The notes: generated by a model not told the origin, from the sequence alone. Shown: positions 9,294-20,217, counted from the stretch's first letter. The stretch is 64,000 nucleotides of DNA from an uncultured Oscillospiraceae bacterium (GCA_947628805.1 CANRBG010000006.1:1-64000); one strand, 5' to 3'. Numbers and translations are program-made.

Positions 9294-10706
9294 TTATTGT
9301 GACGGGATTTCGACTAAAAACTTCAGCGCGTCGTTTTTCACCAGGTCCGCGGCGGCGTGAGTCACCAGGTAATATTCCTCCCCGTTGACCACGCACAGGT
9401 ACCGGGCGCTGTCATAGCCGCGGAACTCCACGCTCACCGTGGGATACAGCTCGTTATCCTGTTCAAATGTCATGGCCATCACCGTCTCCCGGCCCTGGGC
9501 GGCGTCCACGCGGCTGTCCGCCGTCATGGCGTCCATGCTCTGCTGCCAGGCGGCCACGGCCGCGCTGTCCAGGCTCCGCTGGCCCAGGGTGTACACGTCC
9601 TCCGGCTCCTCTCCCTCTTCCGAGGGGGTGGTCACGGAGCGGACCACCTCATAGCTGTCGCCGCCGATGTCCAGCGTGGCGCTTCGGATCCTGTCCCAGT
9701 CCAGGGCACAGGGGTCCAGGGCGGACATGGCGTCGAAGTCCGGGTACATGAGCCCGTCCAGCACTGTGCCGCTGACCAGGTACACCATCCGGGAGTCCTT
9801 CATGCGCACGTACACGTCCCCATCCGCGTAATCGCCGAACTCCAACGTGAAGCTCTCCAGGGACCCGGCGTCGGACAAGTACCCCACCCGCACGGTCCCC
9901 TGGGGCTGGGCCAGGCCGTATCCGGCCAGGTCCGTGGCGTTCCACTCCACGCACTTGGTAAAGACCAGGCCCGTTGCCAGGCCGTACAGGGCCTCCGTCT
10001 GCTCCGTATTCAAAGGCCGGACCGGATCGCCGTTTTCATCCACCAAAAACCAAGGGTCCGCTCCGGTATACCACACGTCCGACGCCTGATCCAGGTACCG
10101 CAGCTCATAGGAGTTCCCGTCCGTGTCCACGGTCAGGTCCACCACGGAGGATATATCCGCCGAGGGGATGGCCTCCATCTTCAGCACGTCGTCCAGGCCG
10201 ATCTGAAAATAGGCGGCCAGCTGGCCGGACTCCACGTACACCGTGTCCTCCCCGTTCATGCGCACGTAGTACTCCCCCGTGGGGCTCTGCTTGCCCACGG
10301 CATAGGTGTTGACCTGCTCCGACGAGGCGGCCACCACGGTAAAGGCCGGGTCCGCCAGGCCGTACTGGTCAAAATCCGTCACATCGTCGATCCGGTCGGA
10401 GGCCGTCAGGGACGCCACCGCCTGGACCAGTGGCTTGACCGCGTCCTGGTCGATGGGGCACGCTCCGTCGCTGGCGTTGACCCACGTTCCGTCCTTCCGG
10501 GCCAGGCTCACCGCGTCGCCGAAATAATCCCAGGCCACGGCGGACACGTCCGCCTCCGGGCCGGTGGAGATATCCAGCTGGTCCTCGTGGGCCTCCGCCG
10601 CCTGCTGGGCCTGCTGCCGGTGGGACAGATTTGCCGCCAGATACCACGCGCCCACCAGCACCAGCAGCGCCGCCAAAAGCGCCGCCAGCCGCGCGCCACG
10701 CTTCAT
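9294..10706 (-). CDS. DUF4340-domain protein
   Basis: MKRGARLAALLAALLVLVGAWYLAANLSHRQQ...; last gene of a Gld-type ABC cluster; ATGA overlap with the upstream gene. Confidence 0.8.
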   Translation of the reverse strand: MKRGARLAALLAALLVLVGAWYLAANLSHRQQAQQAAEAHEDQLDISTGPEADVSAVAWDYFGDAVSLARKDGTWVNASDGACPIDQDAVKPLVQAVASLTASDRIDDVTDFDQYGLADPAFTVVAASSEQVNTYAVGKQSPTGEYYVRMNGEDTVYVESGQLAAYFQIGLDDVLKMEAIPSADISSVVDLTVDTDGNSYELRYLDQASDVWYTGADPWFLVDENGDPVRPLNTEQTEALYGLATGLVFTKCVEWNATDLAGYGLAQPQGTVRVGYLSDAGSLESFTLEFGDYADGDVYVRMKDSRMVYLVSGTVLDGLMYPDFDAMSALDPCALDWDRIRSATLDIGGDSYEVVRSVTTPSEEGEEPEDVYTLGQRSLDSAAVAAWQQSMDAMTADSRVDAAQGRETVMAMTFEQDNELYPTVSVEFRGYDSARYLCVVNGEEYYLVTHAAADLVKNDALKFLVEIPSQ

Positions 10707-12178
10707 CAGCGCCGCCTCCTTTTCACAAAGATACCGATGCCCGCCGCCAGAAACAGCGCCGGCACCGCCACCGTCAGCGCGATCTTCAGGCCATTGGCCG
10801 CGCTGTCGGTAAAGTTGAGATACTCGCTGGTCAGGGTCTTGGGGTGGATGGTGATGCTCTGCTCCTGCCGGCAAAGCCAGCTGGCGCCGTTCAAAAACAA
10901 GTCCAGATTGGCCCCGGACACCATATCGCTGAACTCCGATTCCATGAACCGGGTGGACCCGAACACCACCAGCCGCGCGCCGGTATCCTCCCGCTCAGAG
11001 GCCGCCCCCAGCAAAAACGGTCCCACCGGGTCGTCATCCGTCTGCTCATAGCTGGCCTGGCCCTCCGCGTCCAGCTTCACATAGCTGCCGTCGGAGCTGG
11101 TCAGCAGGGCCGTCACCGCGGCGGGCCCGGGCGTCTCGTCGCTGGTGATATCCGCCAGGGCCTGGGCGTCGGGCATGATAACGGTATAGCTCTCCCCGGT
11201 CAGCAGGGGAGCGGTGATGGTGTGCTCGCCCAGGGCGGGCAGGACAAGATCAATATAGCCGTAGTGATAGTACCGGCTGTCAGACTCCATCACGTATCCG
11301 CCGATCAGGTCCAGGCCGAAGCCCTCCAAGAGCTTGTCCAGGTTGGGTGTATCCTCCTCGGCGTAGGCGGTGGTGACCAGCATCTGACCGCCCCCGGCCA
11401 GGTACTCGTCCACCAGCTCCGCCTCCCGGTCGGTCAGGTCCCGGACCGGCCCGAACAGGGCCAGGGCGTCGCAGTCCGCCGGCACGGCCTCCTCCGTCAG
11501 CAGATTCAGCTCCTGGGTGCGGATATTCGCCAGGGCCAGGGCATTTTTCACGCTCTCGGACACGCCGGTCTCCCCGTGGCCGGTCAGACAGTACAGGGTG
11601 GGCTGCCGGTCGCTGGTCACGTACAAAATGGCCCCGGTGAGCTGTTCCTCCCCGGTGAACACGTCCAGATACTCCTGGCCGTAGTAATTCAGGTAATAGG
11701 AATACTGCTCATAGTCGGAATAGGTCCACATGTCAGAATAGGGGATATACAAACTCTTATCCCCGCAGACGGCCACCACGCTGTTGTCGGCCACCTCTTC
11801 GTCCGTATACTCCGCGGCGAAGCCGGGGTAGCGCACCGGGTCCACCCGGGTCACGTTCACGTGGTCGTACTCGGCGTACTTATACAGCAGCTGCTGGATG
11901 GTCACGTTGTCGTGGTCCTCCTGGACCAGCCAGTAGATATCCACGTCCCGGTCCAGCCCAGCCAGGGCCAGCTGGGTCCCCTCGGTGATGGAATAGAGCT
12001 TGTTGGCGGTCATATCCTTCTGGGTCACGGAGGCGGGCAGGGCCTCCACGGCCAGGTTGGCCACCACGGCCATGGCGATCACCAGCACAGCGGCGAACAC
12101 GCTGTAGGCCCCCGCCCGCCAGCTGCGGGTGGAGAAGGACGCGCGCAGTTTCGCGGAAAGCTTTTTCACGCCGCCCAC
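10706..12178 (-). CDS. GldG-family ABC-associated protein
   Basis: LYSITEGTQLALAGLDRDVDIYWL...; N- and C-terminal TM segments; adjacent to ABC-2 permease. Confidence 0.82.
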   Translation of the reverse strand: MGGVKKLSAKLRASFSTRSWRAGAYSVFAAVLVIAMAVVANLAVEALPASVTQKDMTANKLYSITEGTQLALAGLDRDVDIYWLVQEDHDNVTIQQLLYKYAEYDHVNVTRVDPVRYPGFAAEYTDEEVADNSVVAVCGDKSLYIPYSDMWTYSDYEQYSYYLNYYGQEYLDVFTGEEQLTGAILYVTSDRQPTLYCLTGHGETGVSESVKNALALANIRTQELNLLTEEAVPADCDALALFGPVRDLTDREAELVDEYLAGGGQMLVTTAYAEEDTPNLDKLLEGFGLDLIGGYVMESDSRYYHYGYIDLVLPALGEHTITAPLLTGESYTVIMPDAQALADITSDETPGPAAVTALLTSSDGSYVKLDAEGQASYEQTDDDPVGPFLLGAASEREDTGARLVVFGSTRFMESEFSDMVSGANLDLFLNGASWLCRQEQSITIHPKTLTSEYLNFTDSAANGLKIALTVAVPALFLAAGIGIFVKRRRR

Positions 12179-13038
12179 CTCCTGCGCTCCATGGACTGGA
12201 CCGTGAGGAACAGGAACACCGCCGTCACCGATATGTAATACACGATGGACCGCAGGTCGAATATATCATAGCTGAAGCTGTCGAATCTGTCGAAAACGGC
12301 CAGCTTCCCCACCACCTCGGCAAAAAGCCCGCCGAAGCGGGTCCGCCACAGGGCGAAGCAGACCCCCAGCGCCGCTTCCAGCACCGCCGTGAAGACCAGG
12401 GCGAAGCCGCCGTTGCGGGTCAGCCGCCACAGGATGATCCCGAACACGGCCGCCGCCGCCCCGAAGGCGATCAGGGACGCGGCGGGGCTGTCGGAGATAT
12501 ACCCGGTCAGGGGCGTCCAGAAATACAAGAGCAGCATCACCATGAAGCAGGCCCCCGCCGCCAGACCCACGTTATCCATGAGACTGGAGATAAAAAGGCC
12601 GATGGCCGTCAGGGCCATGCCCAGAAAGAGAAACCCTATCAGGGCCCCGTAAGCGCTTTTCAGCGGTATCGCCCCGCTCTCCGCCAGGGCGTTCACCACC
12701 AGCGGGTACAGCCCCAGGATCAGCCCGGGGATCGCCATCACCAGGGCCAGGGCGAGATACTTGCCCAGTACGATCCGGGTCATGCTCAACGGCAGGCTGT
12801 ACAGCAGCTGATCGGTCTTTTGGTGGCGCTCCTCTGCCACCGACCGCATGGTCAGCAGGGGTATGCCGATCAGAAAGATGAAGGTCATGCTGAACAGCAC
12901 GTATGTAAAATCGATGGACCCCTCCAGGTGGTAGGCCATCACGTAAATGCCGCCGAACAGCAGCATCAGCGCCCCGTACACATACCCGGTCAGGCCGTTC
13001 ATCAGGCTGTCCAGCTCCCGCTCAAAGATCGCTCTCAT
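12166..13038 (-). CDS. ABC transporter permease (ABC-2/GldF-like)
   Basis: MRAIFERELDSLMNGLTGYVYGALMLLFGGIYV...; multiple TM helices. Confidence 0.85.
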   Translation of the reverse strand: MRAIFERELDSLMNGLTGYVYGALMLLFGGIYVMAYHLEGSIDFTYVLFSMTFIFLIGIPLLTMRSVAEERHQKTDQLLYSLPLSMTRIVLGKYLALALVMAIPGLILGLYPLVVNALAESGAIPLKSAYGALIGFLFLGMALTAIGLFISSLMDNVGLAAGACFMVMLLLYFWTPLTGYISDSPAASLIAFGAAAAVFGIILWRLTRNGGFALVFTAVLEAALGVCFALWRTRFGGLFAEVVGKLAVFDRFDSFSYDIFDLRSIVYYISVTAVFLFLTVQSMERRRWAA

Positions 13039-14026
13039 GCCGCCGGCCCCCTCTCCATCTTCTCTTTTTCTTACCGCTTTCCGGCTGCTCTCCCGCGTCC
13101 TTGGTCAGGGCCAGGAACACGTCCTCCAGGCTGGCCTGCTCCCGCTCCAGCCGCAGCACGGGGATGCGCTTATCGCTCAGCGCGAAGCTGAGCTTCTCGT
13201 CCATATCCCCGGCAGGGTCCGTCACGGACACCTCCAGCGCGCACCGGCCCGCGTCGTCGGGCCTGGTCAGGATCTCCCCCACCCCCGGCACCGTCTCCAA
13301 GGCCTCCCGGACCTCCAGGGGCCCGGCCTTTACCGTGACGCGGTAGGTGATCTTCCCGGCGAACTGGCTCTCCAGCTCCGCCGGGGTCCCGCTGGCCACC
13401 AGCCGGCCCCGGTGGATCATCAGCACCCGGTCGCACACCGCCTGGACCTCGCTGAGGATGTGACTGGACAAGATCACCGTCCGATCCTTTCCCAGGGACC
13501 GGATCAGCTCCCGTATCTCCACGATCTGCAGGGGGTCCAGCCCCACGGTAGGCTCGTCCAGGATGATGACGGAGGGGTCCCCCAGCAGGGCCTGGGCGAT
13601 GCCCACCCGCTGGCGATATCCCTTGGACAGGTTCCGGATCAGCCGTTCCGCCACGTCGGTGACGCCGGTGACGGTCATGACCCGTTCCAGGTCCTGGTCC
13701 AGGGCGGCGACCTTCACGCCCTTGGCCCGGGCCACGAATGACAGATACTCCCGCACGGTCATGCCCGTGTACAGGGGCGGCTGCTCCGGCAGATAGCCCA
13801 CCCGGGCCTTGGCCTGGGCGGGCTGGTCAAATATATCGAATCCGTCGATGGTCACCTGGCCCGCCGTGGCGGCCAGACACCCGGTAAGGATATTCATCGT
13901 GGTGGTCTTGCCGGCGCCGTTAGGGCCCAGAAAACCGTAGACCAGACCGCTTTCGGCGGTGAAGGTCAGATCCTCCACGGCGGTCCGGTCACCGTATCGC
14001 TTTGTGAGATGGCTCACCTGGATCAC
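13022..14026 (-). CDS. ABC transporter ATP-binding protein
   Basis: MIQVSHLTKRYGDRTAVEDLTF...GPNGAGKTTTMNIL...LSKGYRQRVGIAQALLGDPSVIILDEPTVGLDP; GTG start at 14026. Confidence 0.95.
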   Translation of the reverse strand: MIQVSHLTKRYGDRTAVEDLTFTAESGLVYGFLGPNGAGKTTTMNILTGCLAATAGQVTIDGFDIFDQPAQAKARVGYLPEQPPLYTGMTVREYLSFVARAKGVKVAALDQDLERVMTVTGVTDVAERLIRNLSKGYRQRVGIAQALLGDPSVIILDEPTVGLDPLQIVEIRELIRSLGKDRTVILSSHILSEVQAVCDRVLMIHRGRLVASGTPAELESQFAGKITYRVTVKAGPLEVREALETVPGVGEILTRPDDAGRCALEVSVTDPAGDMDEKLSFALSDKRIPVLRLEREQASLEDVFLALTKDAGEQPESGKKKRRWRGGRRHESDL

Positions 14027-14207
14027 GCGCGTTCGCCTCCTTTGGAAATCCTCGCATATTTTACACCCATTTGCAAGGGCTTTTGTGACCGAATGATGAA
14101 GTTTTCGCAAAACTTTTGCCAAGACCCCCGCCGGGGCCGCCCCTTGCATTCCACCGGCGAATATCTTATAATAGCGCCGTTGACCAATCTCCCGGAGGAA
14201 TGGCGTT

Positions 14208-14912
14208 ATGCGGATGCGCAACAAGAAAAATCTCATACCCCGGATGGAGCGGTGCGCTTCGGTGCAGGTGAAGGACCCGGCGGCCCTTCGGGGCCGGTGG
14301 GCGTCGCTGCTGCCCGGCTGCGAAGAGGTCCGGGCGGAGATGGGCTGCGGCAAGGGCGCTTTCACCGCCGGGGTGGCCAAGCGTGACCCCCAGGCGCTGA
14401 TCGTGGCCCTGGAAAAGGTCCCCAACGCCATGGTCACCGCCATGGAGCGGGTCTGCGCTGAGGAGATACCCAACGTGCGCTTCATCGACACCGACGCCGT
14501 CAACGTGCCGGACATCTTCGCCCCCGGGGAGGTATCGGTCATATACATCAACTTCCCGGACCCCTGGCCCCGGAAAAAGGAGGCCAAGCACCGGCTCACC
14601 GCCCTGTCGTTTTTGGCCCTGTACTGGGACATGCTGCCCGTGGGGGGCCGGATCGAGTATAAGACCGACCAGAGCTGGCTGTTCGACTGGTCCCTGGAAC
14701 AGTTCGCCGCTGTCGGCTACGAGCTTGACCAGGTGACCCGGGACCTGCACGCAAACGGCCCCGTGGGGATCATGACCAACTACGAGGCCAGGTTCCATGA
14801 GCAGGGGGTCCCCATCTGCCGGTGCGTGGCCGTGAAGACCAAGCCGGATCACGCGCCCCTGCCGGAGCCGAAGAGGCGGCGGCCCGCCCCAGACGGCCCG
14901 GACCGGACATGA
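14208..14912 (+). CDS. trmB: tRNA (guanine-N7-)-methyltransferase
   Basis: AEMGCGKGAF...VIYINFPDPWPRKKEAKHRLT. Confidence 0.95.
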   Translation: MRMRNKKNLIPRMERCASVQVKDPAALRGRWASLLPGCEEVRAEMGCGKGAFTAGVAKRDPQALIVALEKVPNAMVTAMERVCAEEIPNVRFIDTDAVNVPDIFAPGEVSVIYINFPDPWPRKKEAKHRLTALSFLALYWDMLPVGGRIEYKTDQSWLFDWSLEQFAAVGYELDQVTRDLHANGPVGIMTNYEARFHEQGVPICRCVAVKTKPDHAPLPEPKRRRPAPDGPDRT

Positions 14913-16093
14913 CCGACCGGCAGACAAGACTGGCCGCCCCGGATGTGCTGCGGGTGGCCGCCATCTTCATCGTGGGCTGGTTCCACATCTGGCAGCAGAG
15001 CTGGCTGGACCCGGGCTTCCAGGTGGGCGAATATTATGTAAACTTACAGCAGATGGTCCGCCACGGATATATGATGGTGGATCTGATGCTGCTGCTGTCG
15101 GGATTTCTGCTGGCCATGCCGGTGGCGCGCCGGGGGATGCGGCCCCTGTCCCGGCAGGAGACGGGGGCCTTTTACGTCCGGCGGTTCTGGCGCATCGCGC
15201 CCAGCTATTATCTTTGCGTGATCCTGACCACGCTTTTGTACGCCCTGCCCCGGGGGCTTTACCATTCCGGCGGGTTTCTGGCCAAGGACCTTTTGATGCA
15301 CTTCACCTTCACACACACCCTGGCCTACGACACCTATCTGTTCTCCCCCACGGCGTCCACCCTGTGGACCCTGGCGGTGGAGGTACAGTTTTACGTGCTA
15401 TGGCCTTTGATCGGGCGGCTGTTCTGCAAAAGGCCCGGGTGGACCTGTCTGGGTCTGGCGGGGATGGGACTGCTGTTCCGGGCCTGGGTATCCGGCCACA
15501 GCGACACCACGTTTTTATTCAACCAGCTCCCCGCCCAGCTGGACCTGTACGCCTGCGGCATGATGGCGGCGTATGTGTACGTGCGCCTGGATGAAGCGGG
15601 AAGGCCCTCGGAAAGGGTCCGGCGGTGGCTGGCCCCCGGGGGGATGCTGATCAGTCTGGCGGCGATGTGCCAGATCATGTACGTACAGCCCGTGGGGGAT
15701 TACGAGGCCGTCCGGGCCGGGCAGATGTTCTGGCGGCTGCCGTTGGGGCTGCTGGGGGCGGCGTTTCTGGTGTGCGGGTGTCTGGCCCCGGCGGGGCTGG
15801 AACGGGCTCTGGGCAACCGGGTCACCCGGTTTTTGGCAGATATATCCTATAATTTCTACATCTGGCACCAGTTTCTGGCCTGCCGGCTCAAGGACTGGCA
15901 CATCCCCCCCTATCACACGGTGGGGACTCTGCCCAACATGGCCTATGAACAGCCCTGGCAGACCACCTATACCCTGACGTGCTTTATCGCCGCGGCGGCC
16001 CTGGCGGCGGCGTGTACGTACCTTTGGGAACGGCCCCTCCGCCGGTTGGTGGAAAAACTGTCCGAAAAGGATAAAACGCCCGCGGCTCTATGA
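14909..16093 (+). CDS. OafA-like membrane acyltransferase
   Basis: DVLRVAAIFIVGWFHIWQQSW...LLLSGFLLAMPVARRGMRPLSRQETGAFYVRRFWRIAPSYY; overlaps trmB stop (ATGA). Confidence 0.88.
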   Translation: MTDRQTRLAAPDVLRVAAIFIVGWFHIWQQSWLDPGFQVGEYYVNLQQMVRHGYMMVDLMLLLSGFLLAMPVARRGMRPLSRQETGAFYVRRFWRIAPSYYLCVILTTLLYALPRGLYHSGGFLAKDLLMHFTFTHTLAYDTYLFSPTASTLWTLAVEVQFYVLWPLIGRLFCKRPGWTCLGLAGMGLLFRAWVSGHSDTTFLFNQLPAQLDLYACGMMAAYVYVRLDEAGRPSERVRRWLAPGGMLISLAAMCQIMYVQPVGDYEAVRAGQMFWRLPLGLLGAAFLVCGCLAPAGLERALGNRVTRFLADISYNFYIWHQFLACRLKDWHIPPYHTVGTLPNMAYEQPWQTTYTLTCFIAAAALAAACTYLWERPLRRLVEKLSEKDKTPAAL

Positions 16094-16105
16094 AAAGAGC
16101 CGCGG
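16080..16105. terminator. Terminator hairpin between convergent genes
   Basis: CCGCGGCTCT-atgaaa-AGAGCCGCGG followed by acgttttcctttttt. Confidence 0.85.
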
Positions 16106-16119
16106 ACGTTTTCCTTTTT

Positions 16120-17991
16120 TCAAAAGAGGTCTTTCAGCTTATCCCAGAAATCTGGCTGGGTCTCCGCCGCCGGCTCCGTCATGGACGGGGCCGGTTTTTC
16201 GATGGGCGGGGTGCGGATCACGAACTGGACCGCCGCCACGTCCCGGTTCCGGCTGGAGACGAAGGACGTCACCGGCTCGCTCCCGCCGTTGACGCCGGAG
16301 AGCATCTTGTCGATCTGCTCTTGGATCTTTCCCTCCATGCCGTCGGTCTGCCGGACCATCTCCGCCGTGCCCTCGGCCATTTGGCCGGCGCCCTCGCCCA
16401 GAGCGGCGACGCCCTCCGACAGGGCCGTGGCCCCTTCGTTCAGGCTCCCCGCCCCGTAGGCCAGGTCCTCGCTGCCCGCCGCCAGAGACGCCGCCCCGCC
16501 GGTGATCGCGCCAAAATTGCTTTGCAGCCGGGCTACCCCGTCCGTGTAGGCCGCCACTCCCGCGTCCAGGTCCAACGCCCCCGCCGCAAGCGCGTCCACG
16601 GCGGTCTTCAAGGTCTGCATCTCGTCCGGCAAAGCGCCCAGGGACCCGGCCGCCTGCCCCACCGCTTCGGAAAAGGCCGTAAACCCGTTTTGAAGCTGGG
16701 TCATACCGTCGGACAGCGTGGTAAGACCGCCGGACAGAGACGCAAGACCGCCAAGGACATCGTTGTCCAGCGTAAGGACGTCAATGACCTTCTGCAAATC
16801 CGAGAAGAACGACACATATCCGCTCAGGCCGTCGATGGCGGCCTGATTTCCCGCTATCAGATCGTCCAACTGGGTTATACCCATGGCGGCGTCGAGTCCG
16901 GCCTGCAAGCCATCCACCCCGGCTTTCATTGTCTCCAGCGTGGTGGTCATGTCGGCGGCCCCCTGCTGGACCTGGGCGATCTGCTCTGGGGAGAAAGACG
17001 CCCCGGCAAGGGTCTGCTGCAGCTGGGCCAGGCCGTCCTTGACCGCCTGGGCCCCGCCGGTCAGGCCGGCGGACTGCTCCGCCAGGGCGTTCAGCCCCGA
17101 CTGGAATTGGTACGCGCCGCTTTCCAGGCTGGCCGCGCCGCTCTCCAGCTCCTGGGCCCCGGACCGGACCGCGCCGGTCCCGGCGGTCAGCTCCGCCGCC
17201 CCGGTCCGCAGGTCCGCCGCGCCTCCGGACAGGGCCTCGGCCCCCTCGTTCAGCGTGCCTACCGCACCTGTCAGCTCCGATACCTTTTCCATCAGCGCGT
17301 CGTCGTCCACCTCCACGTCCAGGGTAAGGGGCACCCCGTTGATGGCGATGGGGTCCATGGCGAAGTCCGTCACCTGGGCCCTTACCACGATGTCCGCCCC
17401 CTTGCCCGGCAGGACGGTGTACGTCAGCTGCCGGTCGCCGCCCACGTTGGCCGCCGTGGCCCCGGGCGCGTCGATGTTCCGGCACATGTCCCCGTCCAGG
17501 GTCAGCGACGCCTGCAAGGCATAGTTAGCAAAGAAATGCCCCGTGCAGGCCGGGTTCTTCTTGATGGACAGGCGAATTTCCAGCTCCCCGCTCCGGCCGG
17601 CGATATCGGTGGCGCTCAGCTCCTGGTCGTCCAGAAAATACCGGATGTCAAAAAGCCACGGGACCTTCGCTTCCGGCAGCACCCCCTCGTAGTAGACCCG
17701 GCCCGGCCCCGCCTGAATGGTCACAGTTTCGCCCGCCAGAGTCACCGGCTCCGTGCCGGTCATGTTCCGCACGGAGGTGTACGCTCCGTGGTCCACGATC
17801 CGGCCCGCCTGGGCCAGATCGAAGATGTTCACCACGCTGACGGAGGATACATCGCCGGCGTTGTCCAGATTTATGTAAATCACTTCCTCCTTTCCCGGGC
17901 TCTCCCCGTCCGCCCAGGCGGGCAGGGCGCCCCAGGAAAGGACCGTCACGGCGGCCAGACCCGCCGCCAGAAGCTTTCTCATCCGATTCAT
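16120..17991 (-). CDS. YhgE/Pip-like secreted coiled repeat protein
   Basis: Start MNRMRKLLAAGLAAVTVLSWGALPAWADGE; many 'GAxxLxxGAxxL' heptad-like repeats; RBS aaaggagg. Confidence 0.75.
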   Translation of the reverse strand: MNRMRKLLAAGLAAVTVLSWGALPAWADGESPGKEEVIYINLDNAGDVSSVSVVNIFDLAQAGRIVDHGAYTSVRNMTGTEPVTLAGETVTIQAGPGRVYYEGVLPEAKVPWLFDIRYFLDDQELSATDIAGRSGELEIRLSIKKNPACTGHFFANYALQASLTLDGDMCRNIDAPGATAANVGGDRQLTYTVLPGKGADIVVRAQVTDFAMDPIAINGVPLTLDVEVDDDALMEKVSELTGAVGTLNEGAEALSGGAADLRTGAAELTAGTGAVRSGAQELESGAASLESGAYQFQSGLNALAEQSAGLTGGAQAVKDGLAQLQQTLAGASFSPEQIAQVQQGAADMTTTLETMKAGVDGLQAGLDAAMGITQLDDLIAGNQAAIDGLSGYVSFFSDLQKVIDVLTLDNDVLGGLASLSGGLTTLSDGMTQLQNGFTAFSEAVGQAAGSLGALPDEMQTLKTAVDALAAGALDLDAGVAAYTDGVARLQSNFGAITGGAASLAAGSEDLAYGAGSLNEGATALSEGVAALGEGAGQMAEGTAEMVRQTDGMEGKIQEQIDKMLSGVNGGSEPVTSFVSSRNRDVAAVQFVIRTPPIEKPAPSMTEPAAETQPDFWDKLKDLF

Positions 17992-18005
17992 ACCGCCGCC
18001 TCCTT

Positions 18006-20072
18006 TCATGCTTTCACGTGCTTCGGCGTGTTTTTCTGCCGGCCCATCACCAGCCGGTCTGTCACGCTCAGCAGCCCCGGCAGCACCAGCAGCACCGCCC
18101 CCAGGCTCATCAAGGCCCCCCGGCCCAGCAGCAGGCCCAGCTGGGCCAGAAGCTGGTTGGAGGACAGATACCCCATCAGCAGCCCTACCACCGCCAGCAC
18201 ACTGCCGGAGGTCAGGATGGATACCGCCGTGTCCGCCACGGTCTTCACCGCCGCCTTCCCCTTGGGCAGGGCCCGGCGGTTTTCCCGGTACCGATCCGTC
18301 ATGAGGATCGCGTAATCCACCGTGGCCCCCAGCTGGATGGAGCTGATGATCAGGTAGGTGATGTAAAAAATGGGCGTGTTCATAAAATAGGGCACCGACA
18401 GGTTCAGCCATATGGCCGTCTCAATGGTCAGCACCAGCAGCACCGGCAGCCACAACGACCGCATGGTCAAAAGCAGCACCAGAAATACCGCCCCGATCGC
18501 CACCAGATTCACCTTGGCCAGGTCCGCCGTCACCGTGTCCATCAGATCGTATGTGCTGACCCCGCCCCCGGCCAGGTAGTACTGGCCCGGATAATACCGC
18601 TCCGCCGCCGAGCGGACCGCCTCCACCAGAGCAAAGGTGTCCGCCCCCTCGGCGGGCACGTCCACGGTCAGGACCATGCGGCTGTAGTCATCGCTCATGA
18701 GCAAGGCCAGGGTGCTCTCGTCCAGGTATTCCAGGGGGATCTCCGCCCCGGCCATGTCCACGTAGGAGATGACGCTCTTCACGTGGTCCAGGGCGTGCAG
18801 GTCCCGGGAAAGCGCCGCCTGCACCACCGTGTCCCGGCCCGGGACCATCAGCACATAGGTGTCGCTGCGGCCAAAGGCCGCCTCGATGGCGGCGGTGTCC
18901 CGGCCGTAGGTGGAGTCGGGGCTGAACATCTGGGACGAGCCATAGTAAAAGTCGTTGGCGTTGGAGGCGAGATACGCCGGCGCGATGATGATGAGAAAGG
19001 CCGGGACCGTGACCACCGCCAGCCGCCGGACCAGCTTTCCGAAGCCCCCGAAGCCCGGCAGCAGCGGCCGGTGGCGGAGCTTATCCGCCAAGGACCGGGC
19101 CGCGAGGAACAGCGCGGGCATGAATACCAGGGCCGTGATCAGGCTGATGGCGATGCCCTTGGCCAGGGCCAGCCCCAGATCCGCCCCCAGCCGGAAGCGC
19201 ATCAGCACCAGCGCCAGAAAGCCGATCACCGTGGTCAGGCCGCTGGACAAAATGGAGGACGTGGACTTGCACAGCGCCTCCACCATGGCCCCGTCCCGGT
19301 CCGGGAACTGCTCCCGGCATTCCTCGAACCGGTGCAGCAGAAACACGGAATAGTCCAGGCTCACCGCCATCTGCAAAATGCTGCCGCAGGCGTTGGTGAC
19401 GAAGGATATCTCCCCGAACAGCAGGTTCGTCCCGCCGTTGATGAATACCGCCACCCCCAGCCCCAGCAGCACCAGCAGCGGGTCCAGCCAGGAGCCCGTG
19501 GTCAGTGCCAGCACCAGCAGCGCGAAGGCCACCCCGAAAGCCCCGATCAGCTGTACCTCGTTCATGGTGCCCGTGGCGGACTCTGTCTGGGATACCGCGC
19601 TGCCCGTGGCGGCCCCCCGGTCGCCTACGATGGCCCGGATGCCGGTGATCGCGTTTACATAATCTGTCTCCGACACGGTGACGGTATACAGGGCGTTGCC
19701 GTCCCGGTAGTAGGTATCCAGGGCGTCCCGGTCCATATAGGACAGGGGCACGGTGACGGATACGGTGTCGTCCAGCCAGGCCACGGACAGCACGCCCGCC
19801 ACCTGGGAGAGCTTTTCTTTATACTCCAGGGCCTCCGGGATGGTCACGTCCCGGACCATGACCCGGGCGTTGGGGATACCGCCGGGAAATTCCTCCCCCA
19901 GCACGTCGATGGCCACGGTGGAGGCGGTGCCGGCGGGCAGGTATTTGTTCACGTCGTAGTTGACCTGCACCAGGCCCTTCAGGACCAGGCCTGCGGCGGC
20001 GGCCAGCAAAAACAGGACCAGGACGGCTGTCTTATGCCTCACGACGCCCGTATAAAACCGTCTCACGGCCAT
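18006..20072 (-). CDS. MMPL/RND-family transporter
   Basis: MAVRRFYTGVVRHKTAVLVLFLLAAAAGLVLKG...; two sterol-sensing-like TM blocks (DYSVFLLHRFEE; VDYAILMTDRYRE). Confidence 0.92.
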   Translation of the reverse strand: MAVRRFYTGVVRHKTAVLVLFLLAAAAGLVLKGLVQVNYDVNKYLPAGTASTVAIDVLGEEFPGGIPNARVMVRDVTIPEALEYKEKLSQVAGVLSVAWLDDTVSVTVPLSYMDRDALDTYYRDGNALYTVTVSETDYVNAITGIRAIVGDRGAATGSAVSQTESATGTMNEVQLIGAFGVAFALLVLALTTGSWLDPLLVLLGLGVAVFINGGTNLLFGEISFVTNACGSILQMAVSLDYSVFLLHRFEECREQFPDRDGAMVEALCKSTSSILSSGLTTVIGFLALVLMRFRLGADLGLALAKGIAISLITALVFMPALFLAARSLADKLRHRPLLPGFGGFGKLVRRLAVVTVPAFLIIIAPAYLASNANDFYYGSSQMFSPDSTYGRDTAAIEAAFGRSDTYVLMVPGRDTVVQAALSRDLHALDHVKSVISYVDMAGAEIPLEYLDESTLALLMSDDYSRMVLTVDVPAEGADTFALVEAVRSAAERYYPGQYYLAGGGVSTYDLMDTVTADLAKVNLVAIGAVFLVLLLTMRSLWLPVLLVLTIETAIWLNLSVPYFMNTPIFYITYLIISSIQLGATVDYAILMTDRYRENRRALPKGKAAVKTVADTAVSILTSGSVLAVVGLLMGYLSSNQLLAQLGLLLGRGALMSLGAVLLVLPGLLSVTDRLVMGRQKNTPKHVKA

Positions 20073-20217
20073 CCGCTCCTTTCCCAAAAAACGCGGGCCC
20101 ATTTCGGGCCCCGTTCGACAACATCGTATTATACGCTTTTAAGCGTAAAAGTGCAATGGACATCATCTGCCAAGTGTCTGAAAAGCGCGCCGCTCTCGCG
20201 GCGCGCCCCGGTTTATC

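Noticed and set aside
13022-14632. 536-aa version of the ABC ATPase
   Set aside because: N-terminal 200 aa is antisense to trmB; GTG at 14026 gives the normal ABC start.
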